Below, piece after piece: positions 55,739 through 64,000 of a stretch of DNA of 64,000 nt. A program made the position numbers and the translations under genes. This DNA is from JAAYYY01 sp964579295 (GTDB lineage: Bacteria; Chloroflexota; Anaerolineae; Promineifilales; Promineifilaceae): the NCBI GenBank assembly GCA_964579295.1, contig CAZOGK010000017.1:1-64000 (forward strand). The letters are read 5' to 3'. Each line of letters starts with the position of its first letter. Position 1 is the first letter of the stretch. Below the pieces are notes generated by a model. It searched no databases. It was given only the letters and a program-made list of their open reading frames with translations, and had not been told where the DNA came from.

Positions 55739-57224
55739 CCTGCCCATCCCCCGTCGCCGCGCGCCCGGCCTCTTCTGGCGGCTCATGGCTGCCTTCTTCG
55801 TGCTTGTCCTCACCGTGGCGCTGCTGGTCGCCCTGCTCACCCGCCGCGCCTCCCGCGCCGAGTTCGCCCTCTTCACCAATGTTGCCGGCCAGCAGCAGGC
55901 CGCCCTCCTCGCCCCCGACCTCGCCGAGCATTACCGCACCACCGGCAGCTGGGAAGGCGTGGAAGCCCTGCTGGAGCTGGCGCCGCCCGGGCGCGCGCCC
56001 GGGGCCGGGCGCGGCCAGATGCAGGGTCGCGGCGCCGGGCGGGCTGCCTCTGGCATGGCGGCCACGATGGGCCTGCGCGTGCTCGTTATCGACAGCAACG
56101 GCGTCATCGTCGCCGACAGCCACGCCGAACTGGGGACGCCGCTCACCGGCCAGCAAGGAACGCCGGAGGATTACCGGAGGGCCGTGCCCATCCTCGTCGA
56201 TGGGCGCCAGGTGGGCGCCGTCCTCGTCGCCGCCGGGGCGCGGAACCAGGCCGCCGCCGCCACCCGCTTCCTCAATGCCGTGGACCGCGCCGCCCTGCTC
56301 GCCGTCGTCGCCGCCAGCCTGCTGGCACTGGCTCTCGGCGCCCTCTTGACCTGGCGGCTGACGCGGCCCCTGCGGCAGCTCACCGCCGCCGCCGACGCCA
56401 TCGCTGCCGGCGACCTGGACCAGCGCGTGACCGTCGCTCCCGGCGACGAAATCGGCGACCTGGCCGCCTCCTTCAATCAGATGGCCAGCCGCTTGAGCCG
56501 CTCCGAGGCGCTGCGCCGGCAGATGACCGCCGACATTGCCCACGAGTTACGCACGCCGCTCGCCGTCATCCAGGGCAACGTCGAAGCGCTGCAAGACGGT
56601 GTCTTTCCCCTCTCCCCCGAGGCCCTCGACCCGATCCGCGACCGCACGGCGCTGCTCATCCGCCTCGTCGAAGACCTGGGCGAGCTGGCGCGCGCCGAGA
56701 CAGACCATCTTTCCCTGGAACGGACCTCCCTGGCGCTGCCGGAGCTGGTCCGCGGCGCCGTGGCCGACTTCCGGGCGCGCGCCCGCGAGCGCGGCATCAC
56801 CCTCGAGGTCCAGGCTGCCCCTGGCCTGCCGCCGGTCTTCGCCGACGCCCAGCGCACCGAGCAGGTCATCGCCAACCTGCTCAGCAACGCCCTGCGCTAC
56901 ACCCCGCCCGGCGGCGCCGTTACCGTCGAAGTCGCTTTCCCGGCCTCTATCCCCGCCATCCCGCCCCAACCAGGCCCGCCGGAGGTCGCCGTTGTCGCCG
57001 CCGACAGCGGCCCCGGCATCCCGCCCGAGGAGCTGCCCAACATCTTCGAGCGCTTCTACCGCGCCGACCGCGGCCGCAGCCGCGACGACGGCGGCAGCGG
57101 CCTGGGCCTGGCCATCGTCCGCTCCCTCGTCGCCGCCCACGGCGGCCGCACCGGCGCCTACAACCGCCCACAGGGAGGCGCCGCCGTCTGGTTTACGCTG
57201 CCGGTAGCGCCCGCCGCCGCTTAG
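55722..57224 (+). CDS. sensor histidine kinase
   Basis: The ATG at 55722 gives 500 residues. It has two membrane helices (about 16-40 and 183-205) around an extracytoplasmic sensor that contains a Gly/Arg-rich stretch (GRGQMQGRGAGRAA). A HAMP domain (RLTRPLRQLTAAADAIAAGD), a HisKA domain with phospho-acceptor ADIAHELRTPLAVI, and an ATPase with NLLSNALRYTPPGG, DSGPGIPPEEL and GGSGLGLAI follow. It partners the response regulator overlapping its start. The sensor probably reads an envelope signal, possibly with the secreted protein upstream. Confidence 0.93.
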
Positions 57225-57239
57225 AACGAGTAGGTCGGG

Positions 57240-57839
57240 CCGGCTCGTTTCCAATGGACGCCGGAGCAACTGGAGCTGACCAACCGCGTCCTGGCCCTTC
57301 TGCCGCCGGCCTGGCGCCGCATCAGCAGCGTCACCGCCGACCCGGTAGCCGATGTCATCGCCAGCGACCCCTCGGAAGCCGTTCGCTCCGATGAGATAAT
57401 CGACCTCTCTTCCAGCCATTTTGAGCTCGTCGACTACTGCGACATGGGCGGCGCGCTGCTGATGCCGTTGTGGGAAAAGGGCCTGATCCCCACCATCTTT
57501 CTCGAAAACACGCTGGCCGACCGGCAGGTCATTGTCAAGCTGCTCATCCTGCTCGACGAGTTGTTAGCCGAACATGCGATTGTGCCCAGCAACTTTGCCC
57601 AGCTCGTCTTTCGCAACCGGCCACCCTCGCCGGCAAGCCAGCCGGTAGCCAGGCGGCTCGCCGCGCAAAGCCCGGCGCGCGCGCAGTGGACCGGCATGTG
57701 GCTGCCTCATACGCAGCACCTCGAACTCACCCCCTGGCTGCGGCTGCCGCCCAGGGCCTGGCGCGTTGTGCGCCAGAAAGGGCTGCGCGCCCTGCTGGCC
57801 GAGATGAGAAGCTACCTCCGCTGGCTCCGCCAGAGATAG
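57240..57839 (+). pseudogene. remnant of a SAM methyltransferase-like gene (N-terminus lost)
   Basis: An open stretch encodes about 195 residues (FQWTPEQLELTNRVLALLPP, then DPSEAVRSDEIIDLSSSHFE, then DYCDMGGALLMPLWEKG). These resemble the C-terminal part of class I methyltransferase-like proteins. There is no plausible start until 57444, which falls in the middle of the conserved region, and the methyltransferase motif I is absent. The left boundary lies next to a GTAGGTCGGG repeat half. A shorter product from 57444 (131 residues) cannot be excluded. Confidence 0.6.
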
Positions 57840-57969
57840 TAACCCGGCGCCAGGCAGCAAACCTGCCCTGCTCGCCCCTCAATCCTGCTATAATAGTCCC
57901 ACGGCAGACATCCAGCGTTCCTTGTTCCACAGCCGCATCTCGTAACGCGTCACACGCCCGGAGGGCTCC

Positions 57970-59178
57970 ATGAAATACGACCTTGTCTTTGAAGGCGGCG
58001 GCGCCAAAGGAATGGTTTTCGTCGGCGCCATGCAGGAGTTTGAAGCGCGCGGCCACGAAATCAACCGTCTCATGGGCGCCTCGGCCGGCGCCATCACCGC
58101 CACCGGTCTCGCCGCCGGCTACAGCGCCGCCGAAATGGGCGCTGCCCTCGCCGAAGTGCGCGACGGTCGCCCCGTCTTTACCTCATTTCTTGGCGAGCCC
58201 GCCGGCTTCAGCCCCGACGAAATTGCCGCCAGCAGCCTGCGCGCCATGCTCGCCGCCGTCGATTTGCCCCTCATCCCCAACTGGCTCGAAGCGCGCCTCG
58301 ACGAAGCGCTGCTCAACGGCCTGCTCACCCGCCGCCGCCCCCGCCACCTCTTCAGCTTCCTGGAGCGCGGCGGCTGGTATACCGCCGACGCCTTTGTCGA
58401 ATGGATGAGCGAACGGCTCGACGCCACGGCCCCCGATGGCACCCGCCGCAGCTACAGCGGCATGACCATGCAGCAATTCTTCCAGGCCACCGGCTACAGC
58501 CTCTCCCTCATCGCTGCCGACACCAGCGCCAACCGCATGCTCATTCTCAACCACCAGACCGCGCCCGACGTGCCCGTCGTCTGGGCCACGCGCATGTCCA
58601 TGAGCTTCCCCCTGCTCTGGCAGGACGTCATCTGGCGGCCAGAATGGGGCCTCTACCGCGGGCGCGACCTCAGCGGCAATCGCGTCGTCGACGGCGGCCT
58701 GCTCTCCAACTTCCCCATCGAGCTATTCATCAGCGGCCAGCCCCACGTCACCGCCGTCATGGGCCCCAAGCAGGACGCCGCCGTGCTCGGCTTCCTCATC
58801 GACGAATCGCTGGAAGTGGCCGGCGCGCCCGCCGCAGAGGCCGCGACCACGCCCGCGCCGGACGCCGCCAACGACGCCCTGGCACTGGCCGAGCTGCCCA
58901 TCGTGCTGCGCCTGCGCGGCCTCATCGACACCGTTACCCAGGCTCACGACAAGATGGTGATGGAAGCCTACAACCACCTCGTCTGCCGCCTGCCGGCCCG
59001 GGGCTTTGGCACCACCGAGTTCGACATGACGCCGGAACGGCGCGAAGCGCTCGTCGCTGCCGGCCGCGCCGCCGCCGCCGCCCACTTCGACACTCCGCCC
59101 GGCGGCCCCTTCGCCGGCCCCCTCCCTGGCACCCCCGCCGACCGCATGGCCGCCAAAATCCTGGCGGACGGACCCTAG
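57970..59178 (+). CDS. patatin-like phospholipase
   Basis: This 402-residue lipid acyl hydrolase has the oxyanion loop FEGGGAKGM, the nucleophile Ser in MGASAGAI and the catalytic Asp in VVDGGLLSN. The Ser-Asp dyad is complete. It has no signal peptide and should be cytoplasmic. A TATAAT box lies at 57889-57894 without a convincing -35 box. The final codons overlap a 7-base periodic sequence. Confidence 0.94.
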   Translation: MKYDLVFEGGGAKGMVFVGAMQEFEARGHEINRLMGASAGAITATGLAAGYSAAEMGAALAEVRDGRPVFTSFLGEPAGFSPDEIAASSLRAMLAAVDLPLIPNWLEARLDEALLNGLLTRRRPRHLFSFLERGGWYTADAFVEWMSERLDATAPDGTRRSYSGMTMQQFFQATGYSLSLIAADTSANRMLILNHQTAPDVPVVWATRMSMSFPLLWQDVIWRPEWGLYRGRDLSGNRVVDGGLLSNFPIELFISGQPHVTAVMGPKQDAAVLGFLIDESLEVAGAPAAEAATTPAPDAANDALALAELPIVLRLRGLIDTVTQAHDKMVMEAYNHLVCRLPARGFGTTEFDMTPERREALVAAGRAAAAAHFDTPPGGPFAGPLPGTPADRMAAKILADGP

Positions 59179-59198
59179 ACGATGGACCATAGACCCTC
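59170..59198. repeat. 7-base periodic array at a gene end
   Basis: Words are GGACCCT, AGACGAT, GGACCAT, AGACCCT. The first supplies the last sense codons and the stop of the patatin gene. Confidence 0.6.
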
Positions 59199-59273
59199 TC
59201 CACCCTCCTCTGCAACCCAACTCACCCCGGCCCCGTATAGCATTCTGACAGCATCGTACAAGGAGAACTTACC

Positions 59274-59663
59274 ATGACCTACCGTCAGATTGAACAACAC
59301 GTACCCATTCTGGGCTGGCTCTACATCATCAGCTCCGCCTTCTTCCTGCTGATCGGGCTGTTTCTCTTCGTCCTGCTATTCGGAGTCGGCGCCTTTGCCG
59401 CTTCGGGCGACCCGGAAGCGCCATACATCTTGCTGCTCGTGGGCCTCTTCGTCGGCGGCATCATGGCCGTCGTCGCCCTGCCCGGCCTGCTCGCCGGCTG
59501 GGGCCTGCTGCGGCGCAAGAACTGGGGCCGCGTGTTGGCCCTCATCGTCGCCATCCTCAATCTGTTCAACTTCCCGCTGGGCACCGCCCTCGGCGCCTAC
59601 ACCCTCTACGTGCTGCTGCAGAATGAGGCTACGCCCTACTTTCAGGGCGAAAAAGCCCTCTGA
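59274..59663 (+). CDS. small multi-helix membrane protein, function unknown
   Basis: This 129-residue protein has three or four hydrophobic helices (YIISSAFFLLIGLFLFVLLF, YILLLVGLFVGGIMAVVALP, VLALIVAILNLFNFPLG). It ends in a polar tail after LGAYTLYVLLQNEATPYF. The pattern resembles small DUF-type integral membrane proteins common in bacteria. The ribosome-binding site AAGGAGAA is clear. No function can be assigned. Confidence 0.82.
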   Translation: MTYRQIEQHVPILGWLYIISSAFFLLIGLFLFVLLFGVGAFAASGDPEAPYILLLVGLFVGGIMAVVALPGLLAGWGLLRRKNWGRVLALIVAILNLFNFPLGTALGAYTLYVLLQNEATPYFQGEKAL

Positions 59664-59673
59664 AACTTTTAAG

Positions 59674-59723
59674 CTTAAAATCTTCCGGGGGTACTTGTCA
59701 CGACGCGCCAGCCCGTTTACACT
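59674..59723 (+). promoter_or_regulatory. upstream motif and promoter of a short hairpin transcript
   Basis: CTTAAAATCTTCC (59674-59686) is followed by TTGTCA (59695-59700) and TACACT (59718-59723) with a 17-base spacer. The motif is 31 bases ahead of the -10 box, the same distance as at 7527-7576. Confidence 0.42.
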
Positions 59724-59729
59724 ATAGAT

Positions 59730-59788
59730 GCTCCCCGCCCAGAGGTGGTACGGACAACGCCCGTTGTTCCGGCCACCTCATTTTTTTT
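59730..59788 (+). ncRNA. short transcript or terminator hairpin
   Basis: A long interrupted hairpin (GAGGTGG at 59742 with CCACCTC at 59773, inner GGACAAC with GTTGTTCC) is followed by eight T. It could be the terminator of the membrane protein gene. With the promoter just upstream it could also be a small RNA of about 60 bases. The terminator function is well supported; the independent RNA is an inference. Confidence 0.55.
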
Positions 59789-59821
59789 CCGGCTTACCAG
59801 ATTACCTGCCTTCCGGCGCCG

Positions 59822-60772
59822 TCACGCCAGCTCTCCCCGCGCCTTCCGCTCCTGCGGCAGCAGGCTGTAGTAGATGAAGCGGTGCAGCGGCACGTCAACG
59901 CCAGCTTCCCCGGCCAGCCGCACCACCGCGCCGCTCTGCGCCTCCAGCTCCGAAGGCCGCCCCTCGAGAATATCGCGCTGCATTGAGGCTGTCGCCCCCG
60001 GCGGCAGCGCGTCCATAAAACCCATCGCCCCTTCCATGTCGGCCGGCGTCAGGCCCACACCGCGCGCCAGCGCCACCGCATAAATCTCTTCCAGTGATTG
60101 CTGCAGCAGCGCCCGCGTCTCCGGCAGGCTGCGCATCACGCCCACCGGCGCCCGTGTCACCGCCCCCACGCCGCTGAAGGTGGCAATCATCAGAAACTTG
60201 CGCCACAAGGCCGCCTCGATGTCCTCCGGTATCTCCGCCGTCAGCCCCTCACAGGGGGCAAAGGCTGCCAGCAGCGCCGCCAGCCGCGCGTCCGGCGCGC
60301 CGTCCAGCCGGCCAAAGGCAATGCGCGGCGCCGCCCCCTCGTGCCGGATCAGCCCCGGCCCGCCCACCGCCGTAATCAGGCTGCACAGCCCGGCGGCCGC
60401 GTGCTGCTCCCCCAGCGCCGCCGCTACCTGGTGCGGCGCCTCGACCCCATTCTGCAGCGGCACGACCACCGTCTCCGGCCCGACCAGAGGGCCCATTGCC
60501 GCCAGCGCCCCGGCCACCTGCCACGTCTTCACCGCCAGCAGCACCACGTCCGCCTGCCCCCACCGCGCCGCCAGCCGTCCCGGCTCCTCCTCCGCCACTA
60601 CCGGCGCTATGCGAAAATCGCCAGCGATGCTCTCGACCTGCAGCCCGTCCGTCTGCAGCGCCCGCAAATGCGCGCCGCGGGCGATAAAGGCCACCTCTTC
60701 CCCCGCCTGCGCCAGCCGCCCCCCAAAATAACCACCTACCCCGCCTGTCCCGTAAATCGCAATCCGCATCAT
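59822..60772 (-). CDS. panE: 2-dehydropantoate 2-reductase
   Basis: PanE reduces ketopantoate with NADPH in pantothenate synthesis. The 316-residue protein opens with the cofactor motif IAIYGTGGVGGYFGGRL. It has the VLLAVKTWQV and VVPLQNGVEAP segments, the catalytic Lys in ALWRKFLMIATFSG and the C-terminal SMQRDILEGRPSELEAQSGAV motif. Two ATG codons stand in tandem at 60772 and 60769. Members of this family can also act on other 2-keto acids. The next gene upstream ends 16 bases away. Confidence 0.93.
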   Translation of the reverse strand: MMRIAIYGTGGVGGYFGGRLAQAGEEVAFIARGAHLRALQTDGLQVESIAGDFRIAPVVAEEEPGRLAARWGQADVVLLAVKTWQVAGALAAMGPLVGPETVVVPLQNGVEAPHQVAAALGEQHAAAGLCSLITAVGGPGLIRHEGAAPRIAFGRLDGAPDARLAALLAAFAPCEGLTAEIPEDIEAALWRKFLMIATFSGVGAVTRAPVGVMRSLPETRALLQQSLEEIYAVALARGVGLTPADMEGAMGFMDALPPGATASMQRDILEGRPSELEAQSGAVVRLAGEAGVDVPLHRFIYYSLLPQERKARGELA

Positions 60773-60788
60773 CCTCTCCGTTTGCCGG

Positions 60789-61157
60789 CTACACGCTGTC
60801 GCTCTCAGGCCACCCGGCGGGCGGCGCCGCTTCCCACAAAGGCCGCCGGTAGCGAAAGACGCTGCGCAGCCGGTCGACGTCGATTTCCGGCAGCTCCTGT
60901 TCGATCAGATCATACGTCTCTTCTACCAGCGAGGCGAGCAGCGGCGCGCTCGCAGCGGGCTCGGCCCGGTACACGTCGCGCAGGCGCGGCAGCAGCGCGC
61001 GCGGCTTGAGCGCCAGCCGCCCGTCGACCACCTCCAGCCACTTGAAGCCGAAGTAGTAGACCCGGTGAAGCCCGAGCAAGACGTGCAGGAGCTGTTGCTG
61101 CACCTGGGCATAACCGTGATAGAGCATCGTCAGGTTCTCGGCGCGCGCCAGCCACAT
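60789..61157 (-). CDS. short C-terminal fragment, possibly DUF4037/nucleotidyltransferase-like
   Basis: The 122-residue frame (ENLTMLYHGYAQVQQQLLHVL, then HRVYYFGFKWLEVVDG, then VEETYDLIEQELPEIDVDRL) looks like the helical C-terminal part of a larger protein, resembling DUF4037 proteins downstream of a nucleotidyltransferase domain. No nucleotidyltransferase domain is present. In-frame sequence continues about 17 codons upstream to a TGA without a better start, and the space to the divergent stress-protein gene leaves no room for the rest. It is probably a decayed remnant. Confidence 0.5.
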   Translation of the reverse strand: MWLARAENLTMLYHGYAQVQQQLLHVLLGLHRVYYFGFKWLEVVDGRLALKPRALLPRLRDVYRAEPAASAPLLASLVEETYDLIEQELPEIDVDRLRSVFRYRRPLWEAAPPAGWPESDSV

Positions 61158-61247
61158 CTCCCAGCGCCGAACGATGACAATTTCGCCCGGCTGTGGTCTA
61201 ATAGGTGCGCTTCAGCATACACTCAAACCACGAGGAGAGGCAACCCC

Positions 61248-61700
61248 ATGGAACGCATTCTCGTAGCCGTTGACGACGACCAGCAGGCGCCGCGCGTCAT
61301 AGAGCTTGCCGGCCAGGTCGCCCGCACCTGCGGCGCCGCCCTCACCATCTGCCACGTTATGCCCGAAGAGCGCTACCGCCGCATCGAAGCCCGCCAGCAG
61401 CGCGAGCAGGTCGCCGTGCCCTTCTCCCTCAGCCAGGGCGAGCTGCAGGCGGCCGAGCTGGCCGCCGCCTTCGCCCGCCCCCTCGCCGGCGCCGGTGTCT
61501 CCTTCACCACCACCGGCCGCGTCGGCGACCCCGCCCCCACCATCGTCGCCCTCGCCCGCGAACTCGACGCCGACCTCATCATCCTCGGCTTCGAGGCGCT
61601 CACCGGCCTCGAACGCATCCGCGCCCTGGGCAGCGTCTCCCGCGCCGTCATGGAGATGACCCGCCGCCCGGTAATGGTCGTGCCCGCCGTCAGCGAGTGA
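61248..61700 (+). CDS. universal stress protein (UspA family)
   Basis: This 150-residue protein starts at ATG 61248 after GAGGAGAGG. It has the UspA fold: an opening strand ERILVAVDDD, a central VGDPAPTIVALARELDADLIILGF segment and the ATP-site motif ALGSVSRAVMEMTRRPVMVVP. It should be a cytoplasmic dimer involved in stress survival. It is the last gene of normal composition before the lower-GC right end. Confidence 0.92.
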   Translation: MERILVAVDDDQQAPRVIELAGQVARTCGAALTICHVMPEERYRRIEARQQREQVAVPFSLSQGELQAAELAAAFARPLAGAGVSFTTTGRVGDPAPTIVALARELDADLIILGFEALTGLERIRALGSVSRAVMEMTRRPVMVVPAVSE

Positions 61701-61715
61701 CCGTAGAAGTATTTG

Positions 61716-61747
61716 AGCGATTCAGCTAGGATTTACGTTCAATCGCT
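61716..61747. repeat. inverted repeat at the edge of the low-GC segment
   Basis: AGCGATT (61716-61722) and AATCGCT (61741-61747) flank an 18-base spacer directly after the stress-protein gene. It lies at the composition boundary and might be an operator, an element end or chance. Confidence 0.3.
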
Positions 61748-61797
61748 TTGGTGGCGGATTACGGGCCTGGGACTGCAGATGCTTACCGAAGGGGAAA

Positions 61798-64000
61798 ATG
61801 AACATGGGGCAAGAGACTAAAATGGTCAGCCGTGAAATGACCTTATCTGTCATCGAGCGCCTTAGGAAAGAGTATGCTGCACACTATAAGCATCTAGATC
61901 GCGCTAATGAAGCGGAAACTCGACTACTACTTATAGATGAAGTGCTTCAGGCACTCGGGTGGTCGAAAGATAGTTTCAACCCGGAAGAGTCAGCCGGTCA
62001 AGCGGGGTATCTAGACTACCTTCTCAGGACCGATGCAGTTCCACGTCTGATTGTCGAAGCCAAGAAGTTTGGTCACACCTTCGGACTCCCACGAGGCCAG
62101 AGACAGAGGAACCATTATCAGCTCCGCTCACTAAGATCTTCGTATGGTCAACCCCTAACGGATGTGCTAGAGCAGGCCAGGCGCTACGCTATGGAGACGA
62201 AGGTGCCGTTTGCTGTGTTAACTAATGGCGGTGAGTGGATTCTAGCGCAGTTAACTAGAACTCCTGGCTATAGCTCTGTCGATGAACTTCAGGCTGTCTA
62301 CTTCGGCAACCTGCTAAAAGACGATTTTCGATTCGGTTTTTTCTGGGACCTTCTGTCCCGCTCGCGGGTTGAGCAAGGAGAGATCGAGAGCTATTTTGCT
62401 GACATTAACTCAAAAGAGGCTGACTATTGCCGGAGTCCACAGTCAACCTTTGGAGTTCTTCAATGGAGCAAAGATTCCGACTTAGCCTACATCCGGGAAT
62501 TCTATGACCGGTTCTTCGACGAGATAATTGATCCGAGGCGACGAGCGATGCTCGAGCGTTGCTTTGTAACCAATTCAGAATTGGACCATTATCAAGGTGA
62601 GCTTCAGCGAACACTACGGGACTCTGGTCCGACATTCCTTGGTGATGCCATTGAGATTTCTCCAGAGGAGCGTGATCGCCTAGTCCGCCTAGATACCGGG
62701 GATATGAAGGGTCGAGTGATTCTCGTGACGGGTTCAGTTGGGTGTGGAAAGACGACACTTGTTCACAAGGTTCTAGTGGAGGCTAAGCAGGACGACTCTC
62801 TGATGTGCGTTGTAATCAATCTCATTAACGAGATCGTCTCTGAAAGGATTGACATTGCCGATGTTCTCTGGAGATACCTTGACGAGGAGTGGCGCAATAT
62901 TGACAGAGATTCTTATACGTATGATGAGCTCACGAAAATCTTCCAAGGGGAAATCGCGCGCCTTAAGGCCGGTCCGCAGGCAAGGCTTTTCTTACAAGAT
63001 CAAGCAGAGTACATTCGCCAGGAGGCCTTATTGCTGGAGCAGTTGAGTTCGAATCCCAGCAAGTTCCTGACTGCGTGTTGGCGTTATCGACAACGAAGGC
63101 ATAAGGGAATCGTTGTCGTCTTCGACAATGTGGATCGCGCCTCCCAACGGTATCAAGAACAGGTATATGCATTTGCACATCAACTTGCGGATACAACCGG
63201 AGCCACAGTGATCCTGACGATGCGGGAGTTCACATTCTTTCGCGGGCGAGAGGCTGGGTTTCTCGATGTTCGCTCTAGCGACGTTGTTTTCCACCTAAAA
63301 TCGCCAAACCTGCTGCAAATCTTGTCCAAGCGAATACGGTACGTGGAGGATCATCTAGATGGGGACTACCGAGTGTCCCAATGGCGGCGCACAGGTGATT
63401 TGGAGTCATTTCGGACTGCCGCGCATAGACATTCCCAGATGCTCAAGAAGGTATTCTTACTTGACAAAGAGGGGCAACAAAGGCTGGGAGTCTTAGAGGC
63501 AATTGGATGGCACAATGTAAGATCCTTTTTTGAGGCTCTGCGGCAAGTACACGTCGCCTTGGGCAACCATTCAAAGCCTTGGGATGTCCCCGAAATTATC
63601 GCAGCCCTGATGACTCCCCAAACGCAGGGACGTCCAATCCTCCATAATATCTATAGACCATCATATCCTCACTTCAAGTGTTATTTCCTAAAGCTAAGAC
63701 TACTGCTCCTGCTCATCTATGGACAGCAGGAGTACGAAACGAGACGTGGAACCTCCTACGACAGATTGATCACCCTACTAAGACTATATGGTTATCATGT
63801 TTACTGGATAAAAACGGCGATTGCGGAACTAGTGCGAGAGCGGTTCCTGGAATGTCTCGAAGCTCCGACAGAAGAAGAATATACTAAAGACTATGATCTG
63901 CAGCCAACTCACTCCTTCCGACCGTCACCGTTAGCCGTAGTGCTAGTGGAGCAATTGGCTGCTCAACCTGTGTACTTAAGCCTTATTGGCAACGATCTAC
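61798..64000 (+). CDS. HsdR-like nuclease fused to a P-loop NTPase (C-terminus off the window)
   Basis: A single uninterrupted frame runs from ATG 61798 (or ATG 61804, better spaced from AAGGGG) for at least 734 residues to the window edge. Residues 20-150 match the N-terminal PD-(D/E)xK nuclease fold of type I restriction HsdR subunits. Asp73 is in QAGYLDYLLRTD, Glu87 and Lys89 in RLIVEAKKFG, and the QxxxY element is in LEQARRYA (Gln126, Tyr130). The P-loop ATPase core follows, with Walker A GSVGCGKTT (312-320), Walker B IVVVFDNVDRA (438-448) and a sensor-like TMREF (475-479). No helicase motifs are seen, so this is not HsdR itself. The GC content is about one half (29 of 60 at 62101-62160), far below the neighbours, and codon use differs. 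This fits horizontal transfer. A STAND-like defence protein is the best inference. Confidence 0.8.
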   Translation, partial: MNMGQETKMVSREMTLSVIERLRKEYAAHYKHLDRANEAETRLLLIDEVLQALGWSKDSFNPEESAGQAGYLDYLLRTDAVPRLIVEAKKFGHTFGLPRGQRQRNHYQLRSLRSSYGQPLTDVLEQARRYAMETKVPFAVLTNGGEWILAQLTRTPGYSSVDELQAVYFGNLLKDDFRFGFFWDLLSRSRVEQGEIESYFADINSKEADYCRSPQSTFGVLQWSKDSDLAYIREFYDRFFDEIIDPRRRAMLERCFVTNSELDHYQGELQRTLRDSGPTFLGDAIEISPEERDRLVRLDTGDMKGRVILVTGSVGCGKTTLVHKVLVEAKQDDSLMCVVINLINEIVSERIDIADVLWRYLDEEWRNIDRDSYTYDELTKIFQGEIARLKAGPQARLFLQDQAEYIRQEALLLEQLSSNPSKFLTACWRYRQRRHKGIVVVFDNVDRASQRYQEQVYAFAHQLADTTGATVILTMREFTFFRGREAGFLDVRSSDVVFHLKSPNLLQILSKRIRYVEDHLDGDYRVSQWRRTGDLESFRTAAHRHSQMLKKVFLLDKEGQQRLGVLEAIGWHNVRSFFEALRQVHVALGNHSKPWDVPEIIAALMTPQTQGRPILHNIYRPSYPHFKCYFLKLRLLLLLIYGQQEYETRRGTSYDRLITLLRLYGYHVYWIKTAIAELVRERFLECLEAPTEEEYTKDYDLQPTHSFRPSPLAVVLVEQLAAQPVYLSLIGNDL

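Noticed and set aside
61158..61247. In-frame TGC-TGA upstream of the 60789-61157 fragment as a selenocysteine site
   Set aside because: No coding sequence of recognisable family continues upstream, and the space belongs to the divergent stress-protein gene.

Overview
The window looks like a scaffold from a high-GC member of the Chloroflexota (an Anaerolineae/Ardenticatenia-type organism is my inference). The reasons are the Thr/Pro-rich linkers in secreted proteins, LysM and PPC lipoproteins, the paired FHA proteins, several leaderless-looking promoters and the overall family mix. No rRNA is present to settle the taxonomy. Five 100-base N runs mark scaffold joins. At two of them the flanking contigs share exactly the same 55 bases, so those joins are probably overlaps rather than missing sequence.

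Layout. 1-5150: a truncated ABC exporter, a UPF0158 protein, then glycogen branching enzyme and mannose-6-phosphate isomerase. 5.4-8.9 kb: ribosomal protein S20, a response regulator with a degenerate receiver, tRNA-Gly(CCC), a candidate non-coding RNA, and small proteins of unknown role. 9-14 kb: a lone tyrosine recombinase, a rhodanese, SmpB and two tandem S41 proteases. 14-25 kb: a membrane-anchored GH3-like protein, a cation efflux protein, glutamine synthetase with a PPC lipoprotein, an NAD-dependent epimerase, a MATE-like transporter and a metallo-hydrolase. 24.6-30.8 kb: a zinc-ribbon/LysM membrane protein, an S1-domain protein, ClpC and a LysM lipoprotein. 31-39 kb: a minus-strand glycan cluster (sulfotransferase, four glycosyltransferases, an alpha/beta hydrolase, a flippase). 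39.3-45 kb: two FHA proteins, SelD and a large multi-sensor histidine kinase. 45-54 kb: a peptidase, a TPR protein, a cyclase-like protein, two more glycosyltransferases, a coiled-coil protein and SelB. 54-61.7 kb: a secreted protein with a two-component system, a methyltransferase remnant, a patatin, PanE and a universal stress protein. 61.8 kb to the end: a lower-GC segment carrying one long, incomplete gene.

Three things stand out. First, the selenocysteine system: selB is present, and selD is itself a selenoprotein with an in-frame UGA at 40777-40779, so its true start lies upstream of the longest conventional reading frame. Second, the right-hand end encodes a protein with a type I restriction (HsdR-like) PD-(D/E)xK nuclease domain fused to a P-loop NTPase, in sequence of clearly different composition. 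It is a plausible and possibly undescribed anti-phage defence gene. Third, the intergenic spaces are full of short structured repeats: a GACCTGTCAGGTC-type palindrome, a second palindrome built on GGCGGGTT/AACCCGCC, and many degenerate arrays with 7-base periodicity, often arranged as inverted halves and often touching stop codons.
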